Shown one piece after another: positions 1-8,905 of a stretch of 64,000 bases of DNA (positions are counted from its first letter, which is position 1; every line of letters starts with the position of its first letter). The stretch is from Methylorubrum salsuginis. GTDB taxonomy: Bacteria; Pseudomonadota; Alphaproteobacteria; Rhizobiales; Beijerinckiaceae. The translations under genes and the position numbers were made by a program. The notes beneath the pieces are model-generated. The model saw nothing but the letters and a program-made list of their open reading frames with translations. It did not search any database and was not told where the DNA came from. The stretch lies in contig NZ_FOSV01000003.1 of assembly GCF_900114375.1 (NCBI RefSeq), positions 62,001 through 126,000 on the forward strand, given 5' to 3'.

Positions 1-118
1 CCCTTGGGCCAGGGGAATAGGCGGGCAGGCTTGCGCGGGGCTTTGTCGGGCGGGCGGGTTGGAGGAGAAGGTTCGAGCGCATAACTGAGGCTCGTCATTC
101 CGCCATCGGAGAACACCT

Positions 119-676
119 TTGCCCCACGACGACGGCCCGCCCCAGATGCACGCCACGACGATACTGATGGTCCGCAAGCGCGGGCGCGTGGTGATCGGCG
201 GCGACGGGCAGGTCAGCCTCGGCCAGACCATCGTGAAGGGCAACGCCCGCAAGGTCCGGCGGCTCGCCAAGGGCAGCGTCATCGGCGGCTTCGCGGGCGC
301 CACGGCCGACGCCTTCACCCTGTTCGAGCGGCTGGAGGCCAAGCTCGAACAGTATCCCGGCCAGCTCACCCGCGCCTGCGTCGAGCTGACCAAGGACTGG
401 CGCACCGACCGCTACCTGCGCCGGCTGGAGGCGATGATGCTGGTCGCCGACAAGGAGGTGAGCCTGCTGCTCTCCGGCTCCGGCGACGTGCTGGAACCCG
501 AGACCGGCGTGATGGCGATCGGCTCCGGCGGCAACTACGCCCTCGCCGCCGCCCGCGCTCTGGAGGACGGTGACCTCGACGCCGAGGCGATCGTGCGCAA
601 GGCGATGAAGATCGCAGGCGACATCTGCGTCTACACCAACGGGAATCTCGTCATCGAGACGCTCGACGCGGGTTGA
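119..676 (+). CDS. hslV: ATP-dependent protease proteolytic subunit HslV (ClpQ)
   Basis: Peptidase subunit of the cytoplasmic HslVU (ClpYQ) protease, an N-terminal-threonine hydrolase that forms double hexamers capped by HslU. The family core is complete: [45 protein letters not shown] and the ending CVYTN. The nucleophile is expected to be the first Thr of ATTIL (codon 155-157), exposed by processing. Two starts compete: TTG at 119, which has GGAGA six bases upstream and adds nine residues (185 aa), and ATG at 146, which lacks a ribosome site but begins where the family usually does. I kept the TTG because of its ribosome site. hslU follows after 101 bp on the same strand, the usual pair. 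Confidence 0.95.
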   Translation: MPHDDGPPQMHATTILMVRKRGRVVIGGDGQVSLGQTIVKGNARKVRRLAKGSVIGGFAGATADAFTLFERLEAKLEQYPGQLTRACVELTKDWRTDRYLRRLEAMMLVADKEVSLLLSGSGDVLEPETGVMAIGSGGNYALAAARALEDGDLDAEAIVRKAMKIAGDICVYTNGNLVIETLDAG

Positions 677-777
677 TTCAAACCCACTCCGCCATTCCGG
701 GGCCGCGACTGGAAAGCCTCTCCCGGCGCGCCTAGATCCAACTCCTCGGCGTCCGAGCGCCGCAGACCTGGAAAAAA

Positions 778-2091
778 ATGACCACCTTCTCCCCCCGCGA
801 GATCGTCTCCGAGCTCGACCGCTTCATCGTCGGCCAGAAGGATGCCAAGCGCGCGGTCGCGATCGCGCTGCGCAACCGCTGGCGCCGCCAGCAGCTCAAA
901 GGGCCGCTGCGCGAGGAGGTGGCGCCGAAGAACATCCTGATGATCGGCCCGACCGGCTGCGGCAAGACCGAGATCGCCCGGCGGCTGGCCCGGCTCGCGG
1001 GCGCGCCGTTCCTCAAGATCGAGGCGACCAAGTTCACGGAGGTCGGCTATGTCGGCCGCGACGTCGAGCAGATCGTGCGCGACCTCGTCGAGGTCGGCAT
1101 CGGCCTGACGCGGGACGAGAAGCGCAAGGCCGTCAAGGCCAAGGCGGAGGCGGCTGCCGAGTCCCGCATCCTCGACGCGCTGGTGGGTCCCACCGCGAGC
1201 CAGGCGACCCGCGAGAGCTTTCGGAAAAAGCTGCGGGCGAGCGAGTTGGACGACAAGGAAGTTGAACTCGAACTCGCCCCGAGTGGCGCGCAGGGCATGC
1301 CGATGTTCGAGATTCCGGGCATGCCCGGCGCCTCCATGGGGGCGATCAACCTCAACGACATGCTCGGCAAGGCGCTCGGCGGCCAGCGCGGCAAGCCGCG
1401 CCGGATGACGGTGGCCGACGCCTACGCGCCGCTGATCGCCGAGGAATCGGACAAGCTCGTCGATGACGACGCGCTGATCCGCGAGGCGGTGCGCGAGGTC
1501 GAGGACAACGGCATCGTCTTCCTCGACGAGATCGACAAGATCTGCGCCCGCGAGGGCCGCTCCGGCGCCGACGTGTCCCGCGAGGGCGTGCAGCGCGACC
1601 TGCTGCCCTTGATCGAGGGGACGACGGTGGCGACCAAGCACGGGCCGGTGAAGACCGACCACATCCTGTTCATCGCCTCCGGCGCCTTCCACGTCTCGAA
1701 GCCGTCCGACCTGCTGCCCGAGTTGCAGGGGCGGCTCCCGATCCGCGTCGAGCTGCAGCCGCTCACCGTCGAGGATTTCAAGCAGATCCTCACCGCCACC
1801 GAGGCGAGCCTGATCAAGCAGACGGTGGCGCTGATGGAGACGGAAGGGCTGACCCTCGACTTCACCGACGATTCCATCGACGCGCTCGCCCGCGTCGCCG
1901 TCGAGGTGAACGGCTCGGTGGAGAATATCGGCGCCCGCCGGCTCCAGACCGTGCTGGAGCGGGTGATCGACGACATCTCCTTCACCGCCACCGACCGCTC
2001 CGGCGAGACCGTGCGGATCGACGCCGCCTATGTGCGCGACCGAGTGGAGGATCTGGCGGCGAACGCGGATCTGAGCCGGTTCATTTTGTGA
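778..2091 (+). CDS. hslU: HslU, AAA+ unfoldase of the HslVU protease
   Basis: ATPase subunit that unfolds substrates and feeds them to HslV. The 437-aa length is normal. The Walker A motif GPTGCGKT is at residues 57-64, followed by the [16 protein letters not shown] segment typical of HslU. The charged insert at roughly 110-240 is the I domain. Walker B is VFLDEIDKI, then sensor region [18 protein letters not shown]. The C-terminal tail LSRFIL is the peptide that docks into HslV and activates it. It begins with ATG at 778 and lies directly downstream of hslV, so the two are probably co-transcribed. Confidence 0.97.
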   Translation: MTTFSPREIVSELDRFIVGQKDAKRAVAIALRNRWRRQQLKGPLREEVAPKNILMIGPTGCGKTEIARRLARLAGAPFLKIEATKFTEVGYVGRDVEQIVRDLVEVGIGLTRDEKRKAVKAKAEAAAESRILDALVGPTASQATRESFRKKLRASELDDKEVELELAPSGAQGMPMFEIPGMPGASMGAINLNDMLGKALGGQRGKPRRMTVADAYAPLIAEESDKLVDDDALIREAVREVEDNGIVFLDEIDKICAREGRSGADVSREGVQRDLLPLIEGTTVATKHGPVKTDHILFIASGAFHVSKPSDLLPELQGRLPIRVELQPLTVEDFKQILTATEASLIKQTVALMETEGLTLDFTDDSIDALARVAVEVNGSVENIGARRLQTVLERVIDDISFTATDRSGETVRIDAAYVRDRVEDLAANADLSRFIL

Positions 2092-2145
2092 GGATGGAGC
2101 CTATAGCCTCGCTTCGAGAAGGCACCGAAACGGCGACCGCGCATT

Positions 2146-2171
2146 CCCTCTCCCCGCACGCGGGGAGAGGG
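2146..2171. repeat. CCCTCTCCCCGC hairpin, copy 1
   Basis: Perfect 12-base inverted repeat (left arm 2146-2157, right arm 2160-2171) with a two-base centre, between hslU and the next gene on the same strand. There is no T-tract. The same arms recur at 34254-34280 and 41008-41031, so this is an extragenic repeat family that may also act as a 3'-end or terminator structure. Confidence 0.75.
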
Positions 2172-2214
2172 GGGAGCCTACCGATTCTGAAGTGATCGAT
2201 CGAACAGCGCGCCG

Positions 2215-3069
2215 ATGACGGAGCGACCCGCGAGCCTCCTGCTCCCCGTCGCGGCGGTGGTCGCCGCGATGGTGTCGATCCAGTCCGGCGCAGCGTTTGC
2301 CAAGACCCTGTTCCCCATCGTCGGCCCGGCCGGGATGACCGCCCTGCGGGTGGGCTTCGCCGCTCTGATCCTGCTGGCGCTCCGACGGCCTTGGCGGCGC
2401 AGCCTCTCGGCGCGGGAACTCGGGGCCATCGCGCTCTACGGCGCGGCCCTCGGGCTGATGAACCTGCTGTTCTACCTGTCGCTGCGCACGGTGCCGCTGG
2501 GGATCGCGGTGGCGATCGAGTTCACCGGGCCCCTCGCCGTCGCGCTCTGGGGGTCGCGGCGACCGGCCGACCTCGCCTGGATCGGGCTCGCGGTTCTCGG
2601 CCTCGTCGGGCTGCTGCCGCTGCACGAGACGGCCGCCATCGATCCCCTCGGCGCCGCCCTGGCGCTCGCGGCGGGCGGGTGTTGGGCGCTCTACATCGTG
2701 TTCGGGCAGGCGGCGGGCCGGGCCGGCGGCCCCTCGGCGGTGGCGCTCGGGATGAGCGTCGCCGCGCTCCTCGTCGCGCCGGTCGGAATCTGGCAAGCCG
2801 GGGCCGACCTGCTGGTGCCCGCCACCCTCGCGGCCGGACTCGCGGTGGCGGTGCTGTCGAGCGCCCTGCCCTACTCGTTGGAGATGTTCGCGCTCACCCG
2901 CATGCCGCGCCCGGCCTTCGGGGTGCTGATGAGCCTGGAGCCCGCCATCGCCGCGCTCGCCGCCATGCCGCTGCTCGGCGAGGTGCCGAGCCCGGTGCAA
3001 TGGGGTGCGATCCTCTGCGTCAGCGCCGCCTCGATCGGCATGACGGTGAGCGCGCGACGACGGTCCTAA
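2215..3069 (+). CDS. rhtA: DMT-family exporter, RhtA-like (threonine/homoserine efflux)
   Basis: Inner-membrane drug/metabolite-type exporter with ten predicted helices and two EamA repeats. It tracks E. coli RhtA closely: MxSIQxGAxxAKxLFPxVG near the N-terminus, VPLGIAVAIEFTGPLAVAL in the middle (residues about 93-112), GGCWALYIVFGQ, and LPYSLEMFALTRMP near residue 220. The known family role is export of threonine, homoserine and related compounds; the substrate here is inferred. 284 aa is a typical length. Its stop codon overlaps by four bases the stop of the convergent small exporter gene on the other strand. Confidence 0.85.
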   Translation: MTERPASLLLPVAAVVAAMVSIQSGAAFAKTLFPIVGPAGMTALRVGFAALILLALRRPWRRSLSARELGAIALYGAALGLMNLLFYLSLRTVPLGIAVAIEFTGPLAVALWGSRRPADLAWIGLAVLGLVGLLPLHETAAIDPLGAALALAAGGCWALYIVFGQAAGRAGGPSAVALGMSVAALLVAPVGIWQAGADLLVPATLAAGLAVAVLSSALPYSLEMFALTRMPRPAFGVLMSLEPAIAALAAMPLLGEVPSPVQWGAILCVSAASIGMTVSARRRS

Positions 3070-3509
3070 CGCCGGATCAGGATCACACCGCCGATCAGCA
3101 GGAAAATCCCCAAAAGTCGCGAAACATCGAGCGGTCGCTGTTCGAGGCCGAGCCAGCCGAAATGGTCGAAGGCGACGGAGGCGAGCATCTGCCCGGCCAC
3201 GACCAGCACGATGAAGGCCGCCGCGCCGAGTTGCGGCACCAGCACGATGGCGAGCCCGATGAAGACCGCCCCGAACAGCCCGCCGGTCCATGCCCACCAC
3301 GGCGTCCGCAGCAGCAAAGCGGAAGCGGGCGGCGGATCGCGCAGGGCCACGGCGAGCGCCGCCATGCAGGCGAGGCCGACGAAATAGCTGGCAAAGCCCG
3401 ACCACGCCGCTGATCCGAGGGCACTCCGCAGGTTCGCGTTGACGATCTGCTGCGTCACGACGCTGATTCCGGCGAGCATCGCCAGGGCGGCGGGGATGAG
3501 GAAGAGCAT
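3066..3509 (-). CDS. Small DMT-superfamily membrane protein (DUF606/YdcZ type)
   Basis: 147-aa protein of about five transmembrane helices, the usual size of the DUF606 (YdcZ) family, a half-size relative of drug/metabolite exporters. Motifs include NANLRSALGSAAWSGFASYF near residues 30-50 and the ending LLGIFLLIGGVILIRR. The ATG at 3509 starts at the first membrane helix; longer in-frame upstream sequence has no membrane or family character and would run into the regulator gene. It is divergent from the LysR gene at 3622, which may control it. The transported substrate is unknown. Confidence 0.8.
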   Translation of the reverse strand: MLFLIPAALAMLAGISVVTQQIVNANLRSALGSAAWSGFASYFVGLACMAALAVALRDPPPASALLLRTPWWAWTGGLFGAVFIGLAIVLVPQLGAAAFIVLVVAGQMLASVAFDHFGWLGLEQRPLDVSRLLGIFLLIGGVILIRR

Positions 3510-3621
3510 CGTGAGAGCCTCGGCCGAGGCCGCCGGGACGGCGGACTTCGATCCACCTTGACAATCACTCCGCTCCCATGCCGTCAAATGACCGAACCTC
3601 AAAAATCCATGCGGATCGGGC
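3510..3621. promoter_or_regulatory. Divergent promoter region between small exporter and LysR regulator
   Basis: The 112 bp between the two start codons must hold both promoters. It is locally A/T-richer (3558-3610) than the flanking genes. LysR regulators normally bind such shared regions at T-N11-A sites, but I could not single out one site with confidence. Confidence 0.4.
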
Positions 3622-4521
3622 ATGATTAATCCGGCCCATCTCGATCTCTTCCGGGCCGTGATTCGGCACGGGGGCATGACGCGGGCGGCGCACGCGCTGG
3701 GTCTCGGCCAGCCGCATGTGAGCCGGGCGATGGCGGCGCTCGAGGCCGAGCTCCGCTTTCCGCTGTTCGTGCGCGGGCACGGCGCGGCGCTGCCGACCGA
3801 GGCGGGAGAAGCCTTCGCCCGCGAGGTCGAGCAGACCTATGCCGGCCTCGATCACCTGAGCCGGGCGGCCCGCCGCATCGCCGAGCGCGGCACCGGCGCC
3901 CTGCGCATCGCCTGCCAGCCCTCGCTCGCCGCCCGCCTGCTGCCGCGGGCGATCCGCCGGCTCGACGCCGAGGTGCCGGGGGTGCGCGTCTCGGTCCACG
4001 TGCCTGGCCCGGATACGATATGGGCCTGGGCGGCCTCGGGCCAGTGCGATATCGGCCTCGCCCGACCCCGCGACGGCTATACGGAGGTGACGGCTCAGCC
4101 GTTCCTGACGATGGATGCCGTCTGCGCCGTCCCGCGGGGACACCGGCTCGCGGGGAAGCGCCACCTCGGCCCGGCCGACCTCGTCGACGTACCGCTGATC
4201 TCCGGCGGCCCCGGCCCGTTCCAGCAGGCGATCGAGGCGGCCTTCGCCGCGGAGGGCGTCGCCCCGCGCATCGTCCTGACGGCGCAGTTCACGGCGGCCC
4301 GCTGCGGTCTCGTCGCCGAGGGGATGGGTGTCACCATCGTCGATCCCGTTCCCGCCCGCGAACTGTCGGGTCTGCCGATCGCCTTGCGCCCGTTCCGGCC
4401 CGCGCTTCCGATCGAGACGATGCTGCTGATGCCGACGGCCCGTCCGCCGGGCCGACTCGCGCAGACGCTTGTGCGGCACCTCGAAGCGGAGCGGGACGCG
4501 CTCGTCGAGGCCGCCCCGTAA
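3622..4521 (+). CDS. LysR-type transcriptional regulator
   Basis: 299-aa regulator. The N-terminal winged helix-turn-helix (about residues 1-60) contains HGGMTRAAHALGLGQPHVSR and the wing. Residues about 90-290 form the effector-binding periplasmic-protein-like domain, ending in a VTIVDPVPA motif resembling opine/amino-acid-responsive members. It is divergently transcribed from the DUF606 exporter, the classical arrangement in which a LysR protein controls its neighbour. An amino-acid-like inducer is only an inference from that context. Confidence 0.9.
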   Translation: MINPAHLDLFRAVIRHGGMTRAAHALGLGQPHVSRAMAALEAELRFPLFVRGHGAALPTEAGEAFAREVEQTYAGLDHLSRAARRIAERGTGALRIACQPSLAARLLPRAIRRLDAEVPGVRVSVHVPGPDTIWAWAASGQCDIGLARPRDGYTEVTAQPFLTMDAVCAVPRGHRLAGKRHLGPADLVDVPLISGGPGPFQQAIEAAFAAEGVAPRIVLTAQFTAARCGLVAEGMGVTIVDPVPARELSGLPIALRPFRPALPIETMLLMPTARPPGRLAQTLVRHLEAERDALVEAAP

Positions 4522-4607
4522 GTGTCTCTCACAAAACTCCCGATGCGCCGTCGCGCCCGGAGAAGACATCGACAGTGAACGGGAGCTTTGTGAGGCACTC
4601 CAAGCCT

Positions 4608-5669
4608 TCAGGCCGTCCAGACCTGCCCCGGACGCAGCGCCAGGAACCGCTCCGGCGGCAGGCCCGCTTCCGTGAGCGCCTCGGCCAGCGCCTCCACCGG
4701 TCGCTCGATGCCCTCGTCGGTCAGCCGGAAGGTGCCCCAATGGTGGCCGAGCGCTTGGGTCGCCCCCAGCAGACCGAGCGCCGCGACGGCGTCGGCGGGG
4801 TTCATGTGCTGCGGCTGCATGAACCAGCGCGGCTCGTAGGCGCCGATCGGCAGGGTCGCGAGCCGGGGCGGGCCGAAGGTCGTGCGGATGTCGCGGAAGA
4901 TCGTGCCGTCGCCGAAGCCGGTATCGCCGACATGGTAATGCACGCCCTGCGGCGTGGTGAGGAGGTAGGCGCACCAGAGCGCCATCCGCCGGTCGTTGAC
5001 GCCCCGGGCCGACCAGTGGTTCGCGGGGGTGAGGTGGACGGTGATGCCGGCGCCGAGATCGACCGAGCCACCCCAGTCGCGGGTCTCGACATGCATGGTG
5101 TCGTCGTAGCTGCGCAGGATCGCGTCGTTGCCGAGCGGGGCCACGATCAGCGGCTGGTGGTCCTGCCACAGGCGGGCCATCGCCGGCCCGTCGAGATGGT
5201 CGTAATGGTTGTGGGTGACCAGCACCGCATCGATCGGCGGCAGGTCGGCATAGACGATGCCCGGCGGGTTGACCCGCTTGGGGCCGGCGAAGCGCACCGG
5301 GCTCGCGCGTCGCGAAAACACCGGGTCGACCAGGATGTTGCGGCCGGCGACCTGGAACAGGTAGCTCGCGTGGCCAATGAGCACGACGCGCAAGCCGTCC
5401 ACGCGGTGGGGCGGCTTGTCCGGCGGGAACGGGCTCGGGAAGGAGGCGGGCCACGCCTCGGGCTTCCCCCTCATGCGCCAGCGGGCGAGATCCGAAAAGT
5501 TCTTGTCCGGCGGCTGGTTCGGGGCGTGGAAGCGCAGCCCGTCGAAATGGTCGCTCTTGGGCCCCTGATAATAGGGGTTGCTGCCGCGCCGCCGCGCGGC
5601 ATAGCCGACGCCGCCGAGGGTCATCACCGTGGCCGCACTGGCGACCGTGAGCAGGCCACGCTTCTTCAT
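4608..5669 (-). CDS. MBL-fold metal-dependent hydrolase (NAPE-PLD/RomA-like)
   Basis: 353-aa metallo-beta-lactamase-fold enzyme. The N-terminal MKKRG plus hydrophobic stretch (about residues 5-23) is a membrane anchor or signal sequence. Metal-binding motifs are intact: THNHYDHLD (about 152-160), TPANHWSAR, HVGDTGFGDG, and GAYEPRWFM followed by a distal His in GHHWG. The arrangement resembles the RomA/NAPE-phospholipase D-like branch rather than beta-lactamases, so the substrate is likely a phosphodiester lipid or similar; this is not shown by the sequence. It faces the LysR gene tail to tail. Confidence 0.85.
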   Translation of the reverse strand: MKKRGLLTVASAATVMTLGGVGYAARRRGSNPYYQGPKSDHFDGLRFHAPNQPPDKNFSDLARWRMRGKPEAWPASFPSPFPPDKPPHRVDGLRVVLIGHASYLFQVAGRNILVDPVFSRRASPVRFAGPKRVNPPGIVYADLPPIDAVLVTHNHYDHLDGPAMARLWQDHQPLIVAPLGNDAILRSYDDTMHVETRDWGGSVDLGAGITVHLTPANHWSARGVNDRRMALWCAYLLTTPQGVHYHVGDTGFGDGTIFRDIRTTFGPPRLATLPIGAYEPRWFMQPQHMNPADAVAALGLLGATQALGHHWGTFRLTDEGIERPVEALAEALTEAGLPPERFLALRPGQVWTA

Positions 5670-5721
5670 ACGGCCGAGATGGCTTTCCTGCTGGCGCGAT
5701 CAAGCGCGGCGCGCGGCCTCA

Positions 5722-6135
5722 TCACGGCCCGCCGGTGACCGGCTGGCCCGGATCGGAAAGCTGGATCGTCCAGTTCTTCTGCTGGCCGGTATCGACTTCG
5801 ATGAAGCCGTTGCGGTCGAAGCCGCGGGCGAGGCAGTCCTCGACGCCGCGGATGGTGAAGGCGGTGTCGCGGGTGCACATCATCGCCCGGCCGCCCCACT
5901 CGCCGCCGCGGGTGTAGTCCACGGCGTAGAGGTAATAGAACTGGGCCGCCAGCGCGCCCTTCTGCAGGGTCTCGCAGGATCGGGGCTTCAGGTCCCACCA
6001 CCCCTCGGTGACCCAGCCCTGCGCGTCGCGGTAACCGAGCGTCACCCCGACCTTGCTGCCGGTCTGATTGCACAGCCGCAGGTCGGCCAGCGCCGGCGTT
6101 GTCATCAGCGCCAGCAGGCACGCTGCGACCCCCAT
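5722..6135 (-). CDS. Exported DUF1036-domain protein
   Basis: 137-aa protein with an N-terminal signal peptide (about residues 1-26, ending TPALA) followed by a DUF1036 domain with LRLCNQTGSKVGVTLGYRD and conserved cysteines (LC, SCETL, MMCTRD, DCLARG). The ATG at 6135 begins the signal peptide; in-frame sequence upstream is repeat-derived, not coding. Family function is unknown. The only DNA between it and gckA is a cassette of four hairpins, so its promoter lies within that element or it is read from gckA. Confidence 0.8.
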   Translation of the reverse strand: MGVAACLLALMTTPALADLRLCNQTGSKVGVTLGYRDAQGWVTEGWWDLKPRSCETLQKGALAAQFYYLYAVDYTRGGEWGGRAMMCTRDTAFTIRGVEDCLARGFDRNGFIEVDTGQQKNWTIQLSDPGQPVTGGP

Positions 6136-6143
6136 CGAGGTTT

Positions 6144-6240
6144 CGAAAGGACGAGTCCTTTCGCGGGTCCAGGGCAGAGCCCTGGTGAAGGGAAGCCGGG
6201 GCGCTGCCCCGGCGCCCCGCCAAAGGAATGATCCCTTTGG
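6144..6240. repeat. Cassette of four consecutive palindromes
   Basis: Four inverted repeats in a row: 6144-6163 (CGAAAGGAC/GTCCTTTCG), 6169-6185 (CCAGGGC/GCCCTGG), 6195-6213 (GCCGGGGC/GCCCCGGC) and 6220-6240 (CCAAAGG/CCTTTGG). They fill nearly all of the space between gckA and the DUF1036 gene. Regular spacing and short loops suggest an extragenic palindromic repeat (REP-like) unit that could form four RNA hairpins. Confidence 0.8.
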
Positions 6241-6250
6241 GAACCCGGAT

Positions 6251-7564
6251 TCAACCGACGAGGATGACGCGGCAATCGTTGACATTCGTGCGGGTCGGAC
6301 CGGGTTGGACGAGATCGCCAATGGTGGCGAAGAATCGCGTCGAATCGTTGTCCGTCAGCATCGCCTGCGGATCGAGCCCGGCGGCACGGGCGCGCTCCAG
6401 GGTCGAGGGATCGACGAGGCCGCCGGCCGGATCGGTGGCGGCACCGCGACCGCCATCGGTGCCGTCGGTGTCGGCGGCAATCCCCGCGATGCCCTCGGCG
6501 CCGTCGAGCGCGATGGCCAGCGCCAGGGCGTATTCCTGGTTCGGGCCGCCGTCACCCTCGCCGCGAATCGTCACGGTGAGTTCGCCGCCCGAGATCAGGG
6601 CGACGCGGCGTCCCTCCGCCTTGGCGTCGAGGGCGAGGCGCGCATGCTCGGCGGCGACCTCGCGGGCCTCGCCTTCGAGGTCGGAGCCCAGCATCACCGG
6701 CTCGTAGCCCGCGCGCTCGGCGGCTGAAGCCGCCGCCTCCAGGGCGTCGATCGGGCGGGCGATGATGCGGTACTCGGCCCGCGCGAAGGCCGGATCGCCC
6801 GCCTTCGGGGTCTCGTTGGCCGGGTCGTTCAGCAGCGCCACCGCGGAATCGGGAAGCGTGATGCCGCGGCGCTCGCAGATCGCGCGGGCGTCGGCGAGCG
6901 TCGAGGGATCGGGCACGGTCGGGCCGGAGGCGATGACGGAGGGGTCGTCGTGCGGCACGTCGGAGATCGCCAGCGTCAGGATTTTCTTGGCATTCTTCGC
7001 CGCGACGGCGAGGCGGCCGCCCTTGATGCGCGAGAGATGTTTTCGGACGGCGTTGATCTCGTTGATCGGCGCGCCGGAGCGCAACAGGGCCTTCGTGATC
7101 GCCTGCTTTTCCGCCAGCGTCAGGTCGCCCGCCGGCGCGATCCAGTTGGCCGAGCCGCCGCCGGAGAGCAGCACCAGCACCTCGTCGTCCGGGCCGGCGC
7201 TCGACGCCAGCGCCAGCGCCTCCTTGGTCGCCTCGATGCCCGCGGCGTCCGGCACCGGGTGCCCGGCCTCGACCATGCGGATGCCCGGCGCGTCCTCGCC
7301 GTAGCCGTGGCGGGCGACCGCGAGACCGACGATGCGATCCTCCGGCACGCCGTGCTCCTGGCGGTAGAACGCGCTCGCCACCGCGGCCATGGAGCCGCCG
7401 GCCTTGCCCGCGCCGAGGATGATCAGCCGGCCCGGCGTCGGCGCCGGAAGGTGGCCGACGAGGCACTTGCGCGGATGGGCGGCGGCGATGGCCTCGTCGA
7501 GGATGGCGGACAGCAGGGCGCGCCGTTCCCGGATGGCCGGATCGGTCGGGGCTGGGGCGGTCAT
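6251..7564 (-). CDS. gckA: Glycerate 2-kinase (MOFRL family)
   Basis: Phosphorylates D-glycerate to 2-phosphoglycerate, which in serine-cycle methylotrophs carries carbon to phosphoenolpyruvate. The 437-aa length and motifs fit the GckA/TtuD family: ILGAGKAGGSMA, LLSGGGSANW, TKALLRSGAPINEINAVRKH, LAISDVPHDDPSVIASGPT, and the C-terminal MOFRL domain with GGELTVT, GGPNQEYALALA and DTDGTDG. Members are often annotated as hydroxypyruvate reductase; in Methylobacterium extorquens the homologue is the serine-cycle kinase. I chose ATG at 7564; the 34 residues upstream lack family character. Divergent from the amidohydrolase gene at 7789. Confidence 0.87.
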   Translation of the reverse strand: MTAPAPTDPAIRERRALLSAILDEAIAAAHPRKCLVGHLPAPTPGRLIILGAGKAGGSMAAVASAFYRQEHGVPEDRIVGLAVARHGYGEDAPGIRMVEAGHPVPDAAGIEATKEALALASSAGPDDEVLVLLSGGGSANWIAPAGDLTLAEKQAITKALLRSGAPINEINAVRKHLSRIKGGRLAVAAKNAKKILTLAISDVPHDDPSVIASGPTVPDPSTLADARAICERRGITLPDSAVALLNDPANETPKAGDPAFARAEYRIIARPIDALEAAASAAERAGYEPVMLGSDLEGEAREVAAEHARLALDAKAEGRRVALISGGELTVTIRGEGDGGPNQEYALALAIALDGAEGIAGIAADTDGTDGGRGAATDPAGGLVDPSTLERARAAGLDPQAMLTDNDSTRFFATIGDLVQPGPTRTNVNDCRVILVG

Positions 7565-7788
7565 GGGCGTCCTCGCGGCAGCGTCTTGGTCTGGTTTGCT
7601 CCGTGCTTGCCCGAGCCCCGGCGGCGCGGCAAGCCTTCGCCGTTTCACAAAACTTTCGCAGGGCACAGCATTCTTTTTGTTGCTGCTTCCGACGCCGCCT
7701 CACAATCCCGGCACCGATCCCGCATCACCACCCCCTCTCCGTCGAAGGCCGCTCTGTCGAAGACGGCGCGGCGGACCAGATAGAAGCC

Positions 7789-8577
7789 ATGCTCAGCCCC
7801 GACCCCGCGCCGACGCTTCACCCGGAAGAGCCCGCCGAGATCCTCGACGGCGATCCCGCCCGCGGCCTGCTGATCCTGTGCGAGCACGCCTCGAACCACG
7901 TGCCGGCCGACCTCGACCGGCTCGGCGTGCCGGAGCGGGAATTTGCGCGCCACATCGCCTACGACATCGGCGCGGCGGCGGTGACGCGGCGCCTCGCCGG
8001 GCTGCTGGGCGTGCCCGCGGTGCTGACGCATTTCTCCCGGCTCATCATCGATCCGAACCGGGGCCGGCGCGACCCGACGCTCGTCATGCGGCTCTCCGAC
8101 GGCGCCATCGTGCCGGGCAACGCCCGCATCGACGCCGCCGGCGTCGCCGAGCGCATCCGCCGCTTCTACGCGCCGTTCGACCGGGCGGTGGATGCAGCGG
8201 TCGCCCGCGCCGAGGCGGCGGGCGCGCCGCCGATGATCCTGACCATGCACAGCTTCACCCCGTTCTGGCGCACGGTCGCGCGGCCCTGGCAGGTCGGCGT
8301 GCTCTACGACCGCGACGACCGCATGGCCCGCCCGATCATCGCGGCGCTGAAGGCCGACCCCGCCGGCCTGTGCGTGGGCGACAACGAGCCCTATGGCGGG
8401 GGCCTGCCCGGCGACACCATCGACCGCCACGCCACTGCACGCGGCTTGCCCAACGCCTTGATCGAGATCCGGCAGGATCTGATCGGCGGGCCGGAGGGGC
8501 AGGAGGAATGGGCGCAAAGATTCGCGCGCCTCCTGCGACCGATGCTGCGCGGGGCCTCCGACCGGATCGTGGAGTGA
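7789..8577 (+). CDS. N-formylglutamate amidohydrolase family protein
   Basis: 262-aa member of the FGase (PF05013) family of zinc-type amidohydrolases that in histidine degradation cleave N-formylglutamate. Visible motifs: CEHASNHVP, HIAYDIGAAAVTRRLA, FSRLIIDPNR, MHSFTPFWR, NEPYGGG, and LIEIRQDLI near the end. ATG at 7789 is chosen because upstream in-frame residues have no family similarity. No hut genes are adjacent, so the physiological substrate may differ. Confidence 0.85.
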   Translation: MLSPDPAPTLHPEEPAEILDGDPARGLLILCEHASNHVPADLDRLGVPEREFARHIAYDIGAAAVTRRLAGLLGVPAVLTHFSRLIIDPNRGRRDPTLVMRLSDGAIVPGNARIDAAGVAERIRRFYAPFDRAVDAAVARAEAAGAPPMILTMHSFTPFWRTVARPWQVGVLYDRDDRMARPIIAALKADPAGLCVGDNEPYGGGLPGDTIDRHATARGLPNALIEIRQDLIGGPEGQEEWAQRFARLLRPMLRGASDRIVE

Positions 8578-8905
8578 AGGTTGGGCGGTGCGGAGATGCG
8601 GCTCCCGCCTCTCCGGCCGGCCGGCGGCCGGGATCCGTTCCGTCGCCACAGGCATGGGGCTCGATGGAGGAGATTTCGGCCCCTCGAAGGAATAGACGGC
8701 AAAATAAACCTAGAGTAGCGGTCAACCAGACCCGTCAGGCCGGATACAGTTTCGGCGCCAATCAGCAAGTCCGCCGACAATTCGCCGGATCCCATCAAAT
8801 TTAATAAATTAGTTATTTGGAAAGTTTTTCATACTACCGGTCATGTAGACGTGATTTCAGAATACACGATCGTAGATCTGCCGTAAAAATCGGGCCAGAC
8901 CGGGC
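8578..8905. promoter_or_regulatory. Long intergenic region with AT-rich core upstream of the c-di-GMP enzyme
   Basis: 328 bp without a convincing gene. The second half is strikingly A/T-rich for this genome: 8791-8830 is 31 of 40 A/T by count, with runs such as AAATTTAATAAATTAG. It lies directly upstream of the MHYT-GGDEF-EAL gene and is the likely promoter and a candidate target for AT-preferring proteins such as MucR. Confidence 0.5.

Noticed and set aside
1..118. Heat-shock (sigma-32) promoter for hslVU
   Set aside because: CTTG occurs at 3-6 and 30-33 but no CCCAT-like -10 element follows at the right spacing.
2391..3413. Long plus-strand frame overlapping rhtA
   Set aside because: It is a second frame of the exporter gene with Arg/Gly/Ala-rich text, not a separate gene.
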